Source of the DNA: Variovorax sp. Root473
GTDB taxonomy: Bacteria; Pseudomonadota; Gammaproteobacteria; Burkholderiales; Burkholderiaceae_C
Assembly (NCBI RefSeq): GCF_001426505.1
Contig: NZ_LMEV01000015.1
Location: forward strand, 167,771 to 218,331
Reading direction: 5' to 3'
Length of the DNA stretch: 50,561 nucleotides
Shown: positions 8,620 through 17,023 of the stretch, piece by piece
How positions within the stretch are numbered: the stretch's first letter is position 1
How the letters are laid out: each line of letters opens with the position of its first letter
Notes under the pieces: generated by a model
The model's input: only the letters and a program-made list of their open reading frames with translations
Told to the model about the DNA's origin: nothing
The model's database searches: none
Program-made: the position numbers and the translations under genes

Positions 8620-9761
8620 CTTCTTCCGCTTCGACCGGCGCCCTCGCGGGCATCCGCGTGCTCGACATCTCGCGCATCCTCGGCGGCCCGTACTGCGGCC
8701 AGATCCTGGGCGACCACGGCGCCGACGTGCTCAAGGTCGAGCCGCCGCAGGGCGACGACACCCGCACCTGGGGCCCTCCCTTCAAGGACGGCGTGGCTTC
8801 GTACTACCACGGGCTGAACCGCAACAAGCGCGTGCAGCACCTGGACTTCTCGACCGAGGAAGGCCGCGAGGCGCTGCTGGCACTGGTGGCCGAGGCCGAC
8901 GTGCTGATCGAGAACTTCAAGACCGGCACGATGGAACGCTGGGGCATCGGCTACGAGACACTGTCGCAGCGCTTTCCGCGCCTGGTGTGGTGCCGCGTGT
9001 CGGGCTTCGGTGCCGACGGCCCGCTGGGTGCGCTGCCCGGCTACGACGCCGCGGTGCAGGCCATGACCGGCATCATGAGCATCAACGGCGAAGCCGACGG
9101 CGGACCGCTGCGCGTGGGCCTGCCGGTGGTCGACATGGTGACGGGCCTGAACGCGGTGATCGGGGTGCTGCTCGCGCTGCAGGAGCGAAACCGCAGCGGA
9201 CGCGGCCAGTTCGTCGAAGCGGCGCTGTACGACAGCGGCCTCTCGCTGCTGCATCCGCACGCGGCCAACTGGTTCATGGACGGCACGGCGCCGCGCCGCA
9301 CCGGCAACGCGCACCCGAACATCTATCCCTACGACGCACTGGCCACCGGCACCGACCCGGTCTTCGTGGCCGTGGGCAACGACCGCCAGTTTGCAAGCTT
9401 CTGCCGCTGCATCGGCCTGCCCGCGCTGGCCGACGACCCGCTGTACGCCACGGCCGGCGCACGCTCCATCCACCGCGACGGCCTCAAGCAGCAGCTCGAA
9501 GCTGCACTCGCCGCCTTCGACGGTCGCACGCTGGTCGACCAGCTGATGGCCGCCGGCGTGCCCGCCGCCCCCGTGCTGCCCGTGGCTGCCGCGCTGCAGC
9601 ACCCGCACACGCTGCACCGCGAGATGGTGGTGGAAATGGAAGGCGGCTACCGCGGCATCGGCGCGCCCGTGAAGCTCAGCCGCACGCCAGCCAGCTACCG
9701 CCATGCGCCGCTGACGCCAGGCAACGCCTTCCTGCCGACCGACGACGAGGCGGCGCGCTGA
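8616..9761 (+). CDS. CaiB/BaiF (class III) CoA-transferase
   Basis: Class III CoA-transferase, 381 residues, moving CoA between carboxylic acids. The N-terminus GIRVLDISRILGGPYCGQILGDHGADVLKVE is diagnostic, as are NRNKRVQHLDF, IENFKTGTMERWGIGYE, and VGLPVVDMVTG with the catalytic aspartate (Asp173). It starts inside the thioesterase stop and is the last gene of the operon begun by the acyl-CoA dehydrogenase. It probably activates the imported acid with CoA from succinyl-CoA or acetyl-CoA, the step before dehydrogenation. Donor and acceptor are not determinable. Confidence 0.92.
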   Translation: MTSSASTGALAGIRVLDISRILGGPYCGQILGDHGADVLKVEPPQGDDTRTWGPPFKDGVASYYHGLNRNKRVQHLDFSTEEGREALLALVAEADVLIENFKTGTMERWGIGYETLSQRFPRLVWCRVSGFGADGPLGALPGYDAAVQAMTGIMSINGEADGGPLRVGLPVVDMVTGLNAVIGVLLALQERNRSGRGQFVEAALYDSGLSLLHPHAANWFMDGTAPRRTGNAHPNIYPYDALATGTDPVFVAVGNDRQFASFCRCIGLPALADDPLYATAGARSIHRDGLKQQLEAALAAFDGRTLVDQLMAAGVPAAPVLPVAAALQHPHTLHREMVVEMEGGYRGIGAPVKLSRTPASYRHAPLTPGNAFLPTDDEAAR

Positions 9762-9779
9762 GCGCCGGCCGCGTGCCCG

Positions 9780-10313
9780 TCAGGGCGCGATGGGGTTGCC
9801 GGGCGTGCCTGCTTCCCCGGCCACGACCGCTGTTTTCGCAGCGGAGGGGCGGTAGGACACGCGTGCCGCTGGCACGGATGCGGCTGCAGCTTCCGGCGGC
9901 CGGGCGATGGGTCGCGTGATGCCGGCCTTGGTGACGGTGACGGGCGTGCCCGATGCCGCAGCAGGCACCACCTGCCCGGGCGCGGGGGCCGTCTCGTACG
10001 GGTTGTGCAGCACCACGCTCTTTCCGACCCCAACGCCGGTGCCGACCGGCCCGACGCCGACCCCCACGCCGACACTGGCCGAGCCGGTGACGGCGCCGTT
10101 GTCGTGCAGCGCCACGCCCGCGCCGAGCGGGCCCCAGCCGGTGTTCAGGCCGACGGAAAAATTGCCGTCCTTCGTGGCGCCGAGCCCGAGCGAGAGCCCG
10201 GGCACCAGCGGAATGCCGATGTGATAGTGCGAACAGCCGCCCACCAGAAGCAACGACAGCAGCGCCGAGCTGGCGACCGCTGCGCGACGAACGATGCGCG
10301 GCCGGGCGTTCAC
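9780..10313 (-). CDS. Small glycine/valine-rich predicted lipoprotein
   Basis: A 177-residue protein I do not recognise. It begins with GTG and has a lipoprotein signal peptide: a basic start, then [11 protein letters not shown] with the lipobox cysteine about residue 22. The mature part is GXGV-rich ([18 protein letters not shown], about 75-95), followed by a proline/alanine-rich tail. The GTG overlaps the htpG stop (GTGA), so it depends on htpG translation. A downstream start lacking the lipobox is less likely. Its 3' end meets the CoA-transferase end with 18 bases between. A cell-envelope location is inferred; function unknown. Confidence 0.65.
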   Translation of the reverse strand: MNARPRIVRRAAVASSALLSLLLVGGCSHYHIGIPLVPGLSLGLGATKDGNFSVGLNTGWGPLGAGVALHDNGAVTGSASVGVGVGVGPVGTGVGVGKSVVLHNPYETAPAPGQVVPAAASGTPVTVTKAGITRPIARPPEAAAASVPAARVSYRPSAAKTAVVAGEAGTPGNPIAP

Positions 10314-12355
10314 ACCAGCAGCGCGTTGACGCGCCTCACGTAGGCCGCAGGGTCGGCCGGCAGGCCACCTTCGGCCAGCAGCGCCTGGTCGAACAGGATG
10401 TTCGCAAGGTCGTCGAAATGCGCGGAGCCTTCGAGCTTCTTCACCAGCGGGTGCTCGGCGTTGACTTCGAGCACGGGCTTGAGGTCGGGCGCAGGCTGGC
10501 CGGCCTGCTTGAGCATGCGCGCGAGCTGCGTGCTCATGCCGCCGTCTTCCACCACGAGGCAGGCGGGCGAGTCGACCAGGCGCGTGGTCACGCGCACGTC
10601 TTCGGCCTTGTCCTTGAGCGCCTCCTTCAGCTTCTCGAGCAGCGGCTTGAACGACTCGGCGGCTTCCTCGGCGGCCTTCTTCTCGGCTTCGTCCTGCAGC
10701 TTGCCCAGGTCGACCGCGCCCTTGGCCACGCTTTGCAGCGGCGTGCCGTCGAACTCGCTCAGGTAGTTCAGCGCCCACTCGTCGACGCGGTCGGTCATGA
10801 GCAGCACCTCGATGCCCTTCTTCTTGAAGACTTCGAGCTGCGGGCTGTTCTTCGCGGCGGCGAGGTTGTCGGCCGTGATGTAGTAGATGGCGTCCTGGCC
10901 GTCCTTCATGCGCGCCTTGTAGTCGGCGAAGCTCACGCTCGCGACGTCGCTCGTGGTGGAAGCAAAGCGCAGCAGCTTGGCGATGCGGTCGCGGTTGCCC
11001 ATGTCCTCGCCCAGGCCTTCCTTCAGCACCGCGCCGAACTCGGCGTAGAACTTGGCGTACTTGCCCGATTCGTCGGCGGCCGCGGCGGCGGTTTCGGCGG
11101 CGGTGGGCGTGTTCTTGTCGACCACGTCGCTGACATCGTTCAGGCCTTCGGTCGGCTCGGGGGCCGGCACCGATTCGCCCGAACCCACGTCGATCTTGCC
11201 CTCGACGCTGTCGGGCGCGGTCTTCTGCCTCTTCGCCAGGTCTTCGAGCATCGACAGCACGCGCTTGGTGCTGCCTTCGCGGATGGCCTTCACGTCGCGG
11301 CTTTCCTGCAGCAGCTCGCGGCTCACGTTCAGCGGCAGGTCGGCCGAATCGATCACGCCCTTCACGAAGCGCAGGTAGTTGGGCAGCAGCGCCTCGGCGT
11401 CGTCCATGATGAAGACGCGCTTGACGTACAGCTTGACGCCGGCGCTCTTGTCGCGGTTCCACAGGTCGAAGGGGGCCTTGGCCGGGATGTACAGCAGTTG
11501 CGTGTACTCGGTGCTGCCTTCCACGCGGTTGTGGCTCCAGGCCAGCGGCGCCTCGAAATCGTGGCTGATGCTCTTGTAGAACTCTTCGTACTGCTCGGCG
11601 GTGATGTCCTTCTTGGGACGGCTCCACAGGGCGTTGGCCTTGTTCACCGTTTCCCACTCGCCGGTCTTCACCATGTCGCCGGGCTGGTCGTTCTCGCCGT
11701 CTTTCCACTCTTCCTTTTCCATCAGGATGGGCAGGGAGATGTGGTCGGAGTACTTGCCGACGATCTGCTTGAGCTTCCAGGCGTTGAGGTACTCGTCGGC
11801 ATCGTCGCGCAGGTGCAGCGTGATGCTGGTGCCGCGCGCGGCGCGCGTGATGTCGGCCACCTCGAAGTCGCCGGCGCCGCCGCTGACCCAGCGCACGCCC
11901 TGGTCGGCGGGCAGGCCGGCGCGGCGCGACTCGACCGTGATCTTGTCGGCCACGATGAAGCCCGAGTAGAAGCCCACGCCGAACTGGCCGATGAGCTGTG
12001 CGTCGGCCTTCTGGTCGCCGCTCAGGCGGCTCATGAAGTCTTTGGTACCACTCTTGGCGATGGTGCCGAGGTTGTCGATGGCTTCCTGGCGCGACAGGCC
12101 GATGCCCTTGTCGGTGAGGGTGAGGGTGCGGGCGGCCTTGTCGAACGACAGGCGCACGTCGAGCTCGGGCTGGTCTTCGTAGAGCTCGGGATGGTCGAGC
12201 GCCTCGAAGCGCAGCTTGTCGCACGCGTCGGACGCATTCGAGATCAGCTCGCGCAGGAAGATTTCCTTGTTGGAGTACAGCGCATGCGTGACGAGGTGCA
12301 GCAGTTGCGCGACTTCAGCCTGGAACGGGAGTTTGGTATTGGAAGAATCAGCCAT
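10310..12355 (-). CDS. htpG: Molecular chaperone HtpG (Hsp90)
   Basis: Bacterial Hsp90 of 681 residues, an ATP-dependent cytosolic chaperone. The N-terminal GHKL ATPase shows [35 protein letters not shown] and [11 protein letters not shown]; the middle domain shows [18 protein letters not shown]; the C-terminal dimerisation domain follows. It is about 55 residues longer than the 624-residue E. coli protein because of an acidic, Ala/Glu/Pro-rich insertion at about residues 375-429, between LSMLEDLAK and [11 protein letters not shown] use the ATG at 12355; a TTG eight codons upstream is in frame but without homologous sequence. A candidate heat-shock promoter lies upstream. Confidence 0.95.
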   Translation of the reverse strand: MADSSNTKLPFQAEVAQLLHLVTHALYSNKEIFLRELISNASDACDKLRFEALDHPELYEDQPELDVRLSFDKAARTLTLTDKGIGLSRQEAIDNLGTIAKSGTKDFMSRLSGDQKADAQLIGQFGVGFYSGFIVADKITVESRRAGLPADQGVRWVSGGAGDFEVADITRAARGTSITLHLRDDADEYLNAWKLKQIVGKYSDHISLPILMEKEEWKDGENDQPGDMVKTGEWETVNKANALWSRPKKDITAEQYEEFYKSISHDFEAPLAWSHNRVEGSTEYTQLLYIPAKAPFDLWNRDKSAGVKLYVKRVFIMDDAEALLPNYLRFVKGVIDSADLPLNVSRELLQESRDVKAIREGSTKRVLSMLEDLAKRQKTAPDSVEGKIDVGSGESVPAPEPTEGLNDVSDVVDKNTPTAAETAAAAADESGKYAKFYAEFGAVLKEGLGEDMGNRDRIAKLLRFASTTSDVASVSFADYKARMKDGQDAIYYITADNLAAAKNSPQLEVFKKKGIEVLLMTDRVDEWALNYLSEFDGTPLQSVAKGAVDLGKLQDEAEKKAAEEAAESFKPLLEKLKEALKDKAEDVRVTTRLVDSPACLVVEDGGMSTQLARMLKQAGQPAPDLKPVLEVNAEHPLVKKLEGSAHFDDLANILFDQALLAEGGLPADPAAYVRRVNALLV

Positions 12356-12435
12356 GGGAAAGAAAGGGATCGAAGCCAAAAAATTCTAAGGCGAGCTGCC
12401 CGCGGGCGGGGCAGCGGCCTTGCCAACTGTATGAA

Positions 12436-12460
12436 CTGGGGTTGTCGCGCCAAAAAACAA
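12436..12460 (-). promoter_or_regulatory. Candidate sigma-32 heat-shock promoter of htpG
   Basis: On the minus strand TTGTTT is separated by 13 bases from CCCCAG. This resembles the sigma-32 consensus (TTGAAA, 13-14 bases, CCCCAT) and lies about 80 bases upstream of the htpG start codon. The match is partial in both hexamers. Confidence 0.4.
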
Positions 12461-12516
12461 CGAGTGCAAGGCCGGGCGAACTTTGTCACACGGCTGTCGG
12501 CTGCACGCCGCGATTT

Positions 12517-13566
12517 TCAGCGTGGCTGGGATTCGACCTCGCGCGTCCAGCGGTCGATGAGCCGCTTGCGCTCGGCCGCCTTGCCGTACTTCTCGAAGTC
12601 GTACTTGATGAGCTTCACGCTCTCCATCGACGGAATGCGGGGGTCGGGCTTGAAGGTCTTGTTGGCGGGCGACTGCAGACTGCCGGCCCTGGCGCCGATG
12701 GACTGGCCCGCAGGGCTCATGAGCCAGTCGTAGTAGCGCCTGGCGTTCTCCTTGTTGCGCGCGCCCTTCACGAGCGCGATGCCGCCGATCTCGAAGCCCG
12801 TGCCTTCGCAGGGCGCGGCAGTCTTCACCGGAAATTTGTCGTGCCGCCAGCGCTCGAAGCCGAAGATGAAGCTCACGCCGATCGCCACCTCGCCCTTGGC
12901 CACGTTGGGCGCCTGCGCCTGGCCGCTGCGCGTGTAGCTGGTCACGTTCCTGTGCAGCTTCTTCAGGTAGTCGAACGCGGGCTCCTCGCCCATCTGCTGC
13001 ACCAGCCCCGCGATGACGGTGTAGGCGGTGCCGCTGGTGGCGGGGTGCGAGATCTCGATCTCGCCCTTGTACTCGGGCTTGATGAGGTCGGCCCAGCACT
13101 TGGGTTCGGCGAGCTTCTTTTTCTTCAGCAGGTCGGTGTTGAAGCCGAAGCCCATGGCGCTCGTGTAGAAGCCGCCCACCATGTTCTGCGACATGGCGTA
13201 CTGGCGCACCGACCAGTCGTGCAGGTCGTTGATGTAGGCCGGGCGATACGGATCAAGCAGGCCTTGTTCGGCGGCCTGCAGGAACGGGTCGCCGGTGCCG
13301 CCCCACCAGATGTCGGTCTTGGGGTTGGCAGCTTCGGCGCGCAGCTGCGCACCGATCTCGCCCGTGCCCTTGTGGGCCTGCTGCACCTTGATGCCGGTCT
13401 CGCGCGTGAAGGCCGTGGCGGCCGCCTCGCACCAGCCCGCGTCGGTGCTGCACAGCGCGTTGACGGTGCCCTGCGCGGCGGCATGCGATGCCCCGAGCAG
13501 GAACGCCGCTCCCAGGCAGGCGAAGGCCAGGGCGCTCGCGGGGTGTCGCGGGGCGGATGAAGGCAT
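12517..13566 (-). CDS. ABC transporter periplasmic substrate-binding protein (AfuA/FbpA-like)
   Basis: Extracellular solute-binding protein of the type found with iron(III), putrescine or phosphonate ABC importers, 349 residues. It has a signal peptide ending near ASHAAAQG (about residue 34), then VNALCSTDAGWCEAAATAFTRETGIKV, TDIWWGGTGDPFL, GFNTDLLKKKKL, CWADLIKPEYKGEI and GIALVKGARN. The start at 13566 has AGGAGA six bases upstream; an in-frame ATG at 13590 lacks a site. No permease or ATPase gene is adjacent, so it is an orphan here. The substrate cannot be assigned; the two cysteines in CSTDAGWC may form a disulfide. Confidence 0.85.
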   Translation of the reverse strand: MPSSAPRHPASALAFACLGAAFLLGASHAAAQGTVNALCSTDAGWCEAAATAFTRETGIKVQQAHKGTGEIGAQLRAEAANPKTDIWWGGTGDPFLQAAEQGLLDPYRPAYINDLHDWSVRQYAMSQNMVGGFYTSAMGFGFNTDLLKKKKLAEPKCWADLIKPEYKGEIEISHPATSGTAYTVIAGLVQQMGEEPAFDYLKKLHRNVTSYTRSGQAQAPNVAKGEVAIGVSFIFGFERWRHDKFPVKTAAPCEGTGFEIGGIALVKGARNKENARRYYDWLMSPAGQSIGARAGSLQSPANKTFKPDPRIPSMESVKLIKYDFEKYGKAAERKRLIDRWTREVESQPR

Positions 13567-13631
13567 GCGGATCTCCTCGTTGTTCGACATGGGGTGAAGG
13601 CGCAGGATAGCGCCCGCCTGCGTCGGCGGGC

Positions 13632-14540
13632 TCACCGCGCCGCCAGCAGCGGCGGCAGGTGCGCCACCAGCCAATCGATCACCACGCGCGTCTTCAGCGG
13701 CAGGTAGCGGCTCGGCGTACGGATCACGTGCAGCGGAAAACCGAAGGGCTCCGGCTCCTCGAACACGCGCACCAGCGTGCCGGCCGCGAGCGCGTCGGCC
13801 GCCAGCCAGGCCGGCAGCCGCGCCAGACCCATGCCGCCGATGGCGGCCTCCAGCAGCACCTCGGCGCTGTCGCAACGCAGGCGCGACGGCAGGGCCGTCT
13901 CGACCACCGTTGCGCCTTGGTGAAAGCGCCAGGGCGAGACCTGCCCGTCGCGGGCGTAGTACACGGCCTCGTGCGGCGCGACCAGCGCAGCAAGGTCGCG
14001 CGGATGGCCGCGCGCGGCCAGGTACGCGGGCGCCGCGCACAGCAGCATCCACTGCACGCCGACCGGCCGCGCCACGAGACCGGCGCTGTCGTCGAGCTCG
14101 CCGCTGCGGATGGCCAGGTCGAGCCCTTCTTCGACGAGGTCGACGCGCCGGTCGTTGAAAGCCAGCTCCAGCGACAGCCGCGGATGCTGGCGCGCCAGGG
14201 CCAGCAGCAGCGGCCCGACCTTGAGCCGCCCGAGCATCGCCGGCATGCTCAGGCGCACGAGGCCGGCGGCCGTGTGGCGCGCGGCGTCGGTGAGCGCCTC
14301 GGCTGCGTCCAGTTCGGCCAGCGCGCGGCGGCAGCGCTCGTAGTAGCCGTGCCCTTCCTCGGTGAGGCTCTGGCTGCGGGTGGTGCGCAGGAACAGGCGC
14401 GTATCAAGCCGCGCCTCGAGCCGCGCGATGCTCTTGGCGACGGCCGAACGGGTGACGTGCAGGCGCTGCGCGGCGAGCGCGAAGCTGCCCGCTTCCACCG
14501 CCGCGACGAACTCCTCGATGCCTTGCAGGCGTTGGCTCAT
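13632..14540 (-). CDS. LysR-family transcriptional regulator
   Basis: LysR-type regulator of 302 residues, N-terminal winged helix about 1-60 (GIEEFVAAVEAGSFALAAQRL, SRSAVAKSIARLEARLDTRLF with the typical LFLRTTRS), then a substrate-binding domain of the CrgA/YafC sort (LVRLSMPAMLGR, DLAIRSGELDDSAGLVARPV). It is divergent from the oxidoreductase gene starting at 14641, with about 100 bases between, and most likely regulates it. The effector is unknown. Confidence 0.9.
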   Translation of the reverse strand: MSQRLQGIEEFVAAVEAGSFALAAQRLHVTRSAVAKSIARLEARLDTRLFLRTTRSQSLTEEGHGYYERCRRALAELDAAEALTDAARHTAAGLVRLSMPAMLGRLKVGPLLLALARQHPRLSLELAFNDRRVDLVEEGLDLAIRSGELDDSAGLVARPVGVQWMLLCAAPAYLAARGHPRDLAALVAPHEAVYYARDGQVSPWRFHQGATVVETALPSRLRCDSAEVLLEAAIGGMGLARLPAWLAADALAAGTLVRVFEEPEPFGFPLHVIRTPSRYLPLKTRVVIDWLVAHLPPLLAAR

Positions 14541-14618
14541 TGGATACTTTCAAGCACCATTATTCGGAAAATTATCCACCACCGAATCTATTTGATCGTC
14601 AATAGCATCGAGGCCGAT

Positions 14619-14643
14619 CCTTTCCGATGGAGCCTTTCCGATG
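14619..14643 (+). repeat. 11-bp direct repeat over the start of the dehydrogenase gene
   Basis: CCTTTCCGATG occurs at 14619-14629 and again at 14633-14643. Each copy ends in ATG; only the second is in frame with the dehydrogenase. It may be a local duplication that created or moved the start. Confidence 0.7.
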
Positions 14644-15651
14644 CAAGAACCCGACGTGCTGCGCCGCTGGCAGCTTCCGACACTGGGCCGCGCCCACCTC
14701 GAACAGGCGAACACGCCGATGCCCTCGCCGGGCACAGGCCAGATCCTCGTGCGCGTGGGCGCGGTGGCGCTCAACTACCGCGACCTGCTCATGGTGCGCG
14801 ACGGCATGGGCATGGCGCTCGACCTGCCTTTCACGCCCGGCTCGGACATGGCGGGCACCGTGGTGGCCGTGGGCCCGGGCGTGCGCCGCTTCGCTGTGGG
14901 CGACCGCGTGATCAACACCTTCTGGGGCGGCTGGATCGACAGCCACTGGCACGCCGACACCACGCTGCTCGGCGGCCCCGGGCCCGGCATGCTGGCGTCG
15001 CACGTGTGCATCGACGCGAACTGGGCCGTGGCCGCGCCCGCCACGCTGAGCCTCGAAGAGGCGAGCACGCTGCCGTGTGCCGGCCTCACGGCGTGGTTCG
15101 CGCTGGTCGAAACCGGCGCCCTGCGCGCAGGCGAGACGGTGCTGGTCCACGGCACCGGTGGCGTGGCGCTGTTCGGTCTGCAGCTCGCGCGGCTGCATGG
15201 CGCGCAGGCCATCGTGGTCACGGGCAGCGCCAACAAGCAGGCCGCCGCGCGCGCACTCGGCGCCACGCACGTGCTGGCGCGCGACAGCGACTGGCCCGCC
15301 GAGGTGCGCCGGCTCACGCGCGGGCGCGGCGCCGACCACGTGCTCGAACTGTCGAGCGGCCCCGACCTCGACCGCTCGCTGCAGGCCGTGAAACAGGGCG
15401 GGCGCGTGTCGATCATCGGCATGCTCGGCGGCGACACGCTGAGCGCGTCGTTCTACGCGATGGTGCTCGGCCGCGTGACGGCGCAAGGCATCGGCGTCGG
15501 CCATCGGCGTGCGCTCGAAGACCTCGTGCGCGCGGTCGATGCCAATGCACTGAAGCCGGTGATCGCGGCGCGCTATGGCTTCGATGCGCTGCCTGCCGCG
15601 CTCGACCATCTGGAACGCGGTGCGTTCGGCAAGGTCGTCGTGACCATGTGA
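14641..15651 (+). CDS. Zinc-independent NAD(P)-dependent medium-chain dehydrogenase/reductase
   Basis: MDR-superfamily oxidoreductase of 336 residues: GroES-like domain ([49 protein letters not shown]) and Rossmann domain with [22 protein letters not shown]. It lacks the structural-zinc cysteine cluster and the catalytic Cys/His pattern of classic alcohol dehydrogenases, having NYRDLL at the catalytic position, which points to the quinone-oxidoreductase side of the family. The ATG at 14641 keeps the GroES domain in frame; another ATG at 14627 is out of frame. The substrate is unknown. The divergent LysR gene is the likely regulator. Confidence 0.85.
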   Translation: MQEPDVLRRWQLPTLGRAHLEQANTPMPSPGTGQILVRVGAVALNYRDLLMVRDGMGMALDLPFTPGSDMAGTVVAVGPGVRRFAVGDRVINTFWGGWIDSHWHADTTLLGGPGPGMLASHVCIDANWAVAAPATLSLEEASTLPCAGLTAWFALVETGALRAGETVLVHGTGGVALFGLQLARLHGAQAIVVTGSANKQAAARALGATHVLARDSDWPAEVRRLTRGRGADHVLELSSGPDLDRSLQAVKQGGRVSIIGMLGGDTLSASFYAMVLGRVTAQGIGVGHRRALEDLVRAVDANALKPVIAARYGFDALPAALDHLERGAFGKVVVTM

Positions 15652-15753
15652 TGCTTCACGCAGGTGCAGATGCTGCAGGGCACAAATCCACGCCAATCGT
15701 GAACAGTTGCCGATACGTGCACCGGTTTGCTCGACGCCTTCATTTCCCGTTCC

Positions 15754-15759
15754 TAGAAT
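15754..15759 (+). promoter_or_regulatory. Candidate -10 element of aqpZ
   Basis: TAGAAT stands about 55 bases upstream of the aqpZ start in a 163-base intergenic stretch. No convincing -35 hexamer is found at 16-18 bases. Otherwise this stretch shows nothing I can assign. Confidence 0.3.
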
Positions 15760-15814
15760 GCGCCCGCGCTCGGCCCCCGCCGCACGCGCTTTCTCAACTT
15801 CAGGATGGAGCGTT

Positions 15815-16519
15815 ATGGAACACAGTACCTACAAAAAGTGGTCTGCAGAATTCATTGGTACTTTCTGGCTCACGCTCGGAGGCTGCGGAAGCGCAGTTCT
15901 GGCAGCGGCCTTTCCGGGCGTCGGCATCGGCCTGCTCGGCGTCTCGCTGGCCTTCGGTTTGACGGTGGTCACTGGCGCCTATGCGCTCGGTCCGATCTCG
16001 GGCGGCCACTTCAATCCGGCCGTGTCGATCGGCCTGGCCGCCGCAGGCCGCTTCAAGGCCGGGCAGCTGCCGGGCTACATCGTGTCGCAGGTGCTGGGCG
16101 CCATCGCGGCGGCTGGCGTGCTGTACCTGATTGCCACCGGCAAGCCGGGCGCGGACATCGGCGGCTTTGCCACCAACGGCTACGGCGAGCACTCGCCCGG
16201 CAAGTACGGCATGACGGCCGCCCTCATCAGCGAAGTGGTGATGACCGCCGTGTTCCTGATCGTGATCCTCGGCGCCACCGCCAAGCGCGCGGCCGCCGGC
16301 TTCGCGGGCATGGCCATCGGCCTGTGCCTGACGCTGATCCACCTGGTGTCGATCCCCGTGACCAACACCTCGGTGAACCCGGCGCGCAGCACCGGCCCGG
16401 CCCTGTTCGGCCCGTCGTACGCGGTGTCCGAACTGTGGCTGTTCTGGGTCGCCCCGATCGCGGGCGCGATCATCGGCGCGGTGATCTACCGCGCACTGCT
16501 CAGCAGCAACGACGACTGA
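15815..16519 (+). CDS. aqpZ: Aquaporin Z
   Basis: Inner-membrane water channel of the MIP family, 234 residues with six membrane segments. Both half-helix signatures are present: [12 protein letters not shown] (first NPA) and [15 protein letters not shown] (second NPA, with the selectivity-filter arginine). The AqpZ N-terminus [28 protein letters not shown] also matches. The ATG at 15815 has GGATGGAG upstream; the reading frame continues further upstream but with no membrane-protein homology. It stands alone and runs convergently into the small secreted-protein gene, ending 24 bases from it. Confidence 0.95.
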   Translation: MEHSTYKKWSAEFIGTFWLTLGGCGSAVLAAAFPGVGIGLLGVSLAFGLTVVTGAYALGPISGGHFNPAVSIGLAAAGRFKAGQLPGYIVSQVLGAIAAAGVLYLIATGKPGADIGGFATNGYGEHSPGKYGMTAALISEVVMTAVFLIVILGATAKRAAAGFAGMAIGLCLTLIHLVSIPVTNTSVNPARSTGPALFGPSYAVSELWLFWVAPIAGAIIGAVIYRALLSSNDD

Positions 16520-16543
16520 GCTGATGAGCCTTTGGCAGCGGAC

Positions 16544-16882
16544 TCAGCTTCCGCTGCCCGACTTCACCATCGGCAGTGAAGTCGATTGCCCGATGGGCTC
16601 CGTGCCCGTCGGGTGCGACGCCGCATAAGCGCCGGCCTGGATGTCGGACACCGGCGTCATCGCACTGACTGCCGGCGCCGACGTCGACTGGCCGATCGGC
16701 TCCGTGCCGCTCGGACGTGCCGCCGCCATCGCGCCGGCCTGCACGTCCGGGTTCTCCGGCGAATTCATCTGCAGCGGATGGAAGTCCGAACCATCGGTGG
16801 TTTCGGCGGATGCATTGACCGTACCCAGGGCCGCGAACGCGGCGAAGGAAGCAACGGCAAGAAGTCGGAACGAAGTGCGCAT
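16544..16882 (-). CDS. Small secreted protein with a duplicated GTEPIGQSTS repeat
   Basis: A 112-residue protein of unknown function. The signal peptide MRTSFRLLAVASFAAFAALG...ASAE is cleaved near residue 27. The mature part contains two copies of a unit with the pattern DxQAGAxAAxxPxGTEPIGQSTSxP (about residues 46-70 and 80-104). AGGAGA lies eight bases before the ATG at 16882; an earlier in-frame ATG adds a non-signal extension. It lies just downstream of the two-component operon and its promoter carries an 11-bp-phased TGAG array, so it may be a target of that system. Confidence 0.75.
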   Translation of the reverse strand: MRTSFRLLAVASFAAFAALGTVNASAETTDGSDFHPLQMNSPENPDVQAGAMAAARPSGTEPIGQSTSAPAVSAMTPVSDIQAGAYAASHPTGTEPIGQSTSLPMVKSGSGS

Positions 16883-16955
16883 GGTGTGTTCTCCTGAGGG
16901 CAGGTTGTCTCCGGTCACATGCCGTCGCGCGGACCGCGCGGCAGGACCTGCAGCC

Positions 16956-16961
16956 ACTCTA
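16956..16961 (-). promoter_or_regulatory. Candidate -10 element of the secreted-protein gene
   Basis: On the minus strand TAGAGT lies 74 bases upstream of the start codon. No good -35 hexamer exists at the right distance; that position is occupied by the phased TGAG repeats, with the nearest repeat 11 bases upstream of this element. This arrangement is typical of promoters activated by OmpR-family regulators. Confidence 0.45.
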
Positions 16962-16972
16962 GGCAGGCTGAC

Positions 16973-17009
16973 TGAGGCCAGCGTGAGCGAAGAATGAGGT
17001 GGGCGTGAG
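16973..17009 (-). promoter_or_regulatory. Four TGAG half-sites with 11-bp phasing (candidate response-regulator site)
   Basis: TGAG occurs at 16973, 16984, 16995 and 17006 on the plus strand, exactly 11 bases apart; two copies are extended to GCGTGAGC. OmpR-family response regulators bind tandem half-sites with this period. The first copy reads CTGAGG, one base from the CTTAGG half-sites found upstream of the neighbouring response-regulator gene. Confidence 0.5.
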
Positions 17010-17023
17010 CACCGCCGCGCCCT

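Noticed and set aside
12356..12379. TTG start eight codons upstream for htpG
   Set aside because: No ribosome-binding site, and the HtpG N-terminus begins naturally at the ATG at 12355.
10418..12733. 771-residue open frame on the plus strand
   Set aside because: Antisense to htpG, with His/Val/Leu/Gln-rich low-complexity translation and no recognisable motifs.
13659..15962. 767-residue open frame on the plus strand across LysR and dehydrogenase genes
   Set aside because: It crosses a divergent promoter and is out of frame with both real genes.
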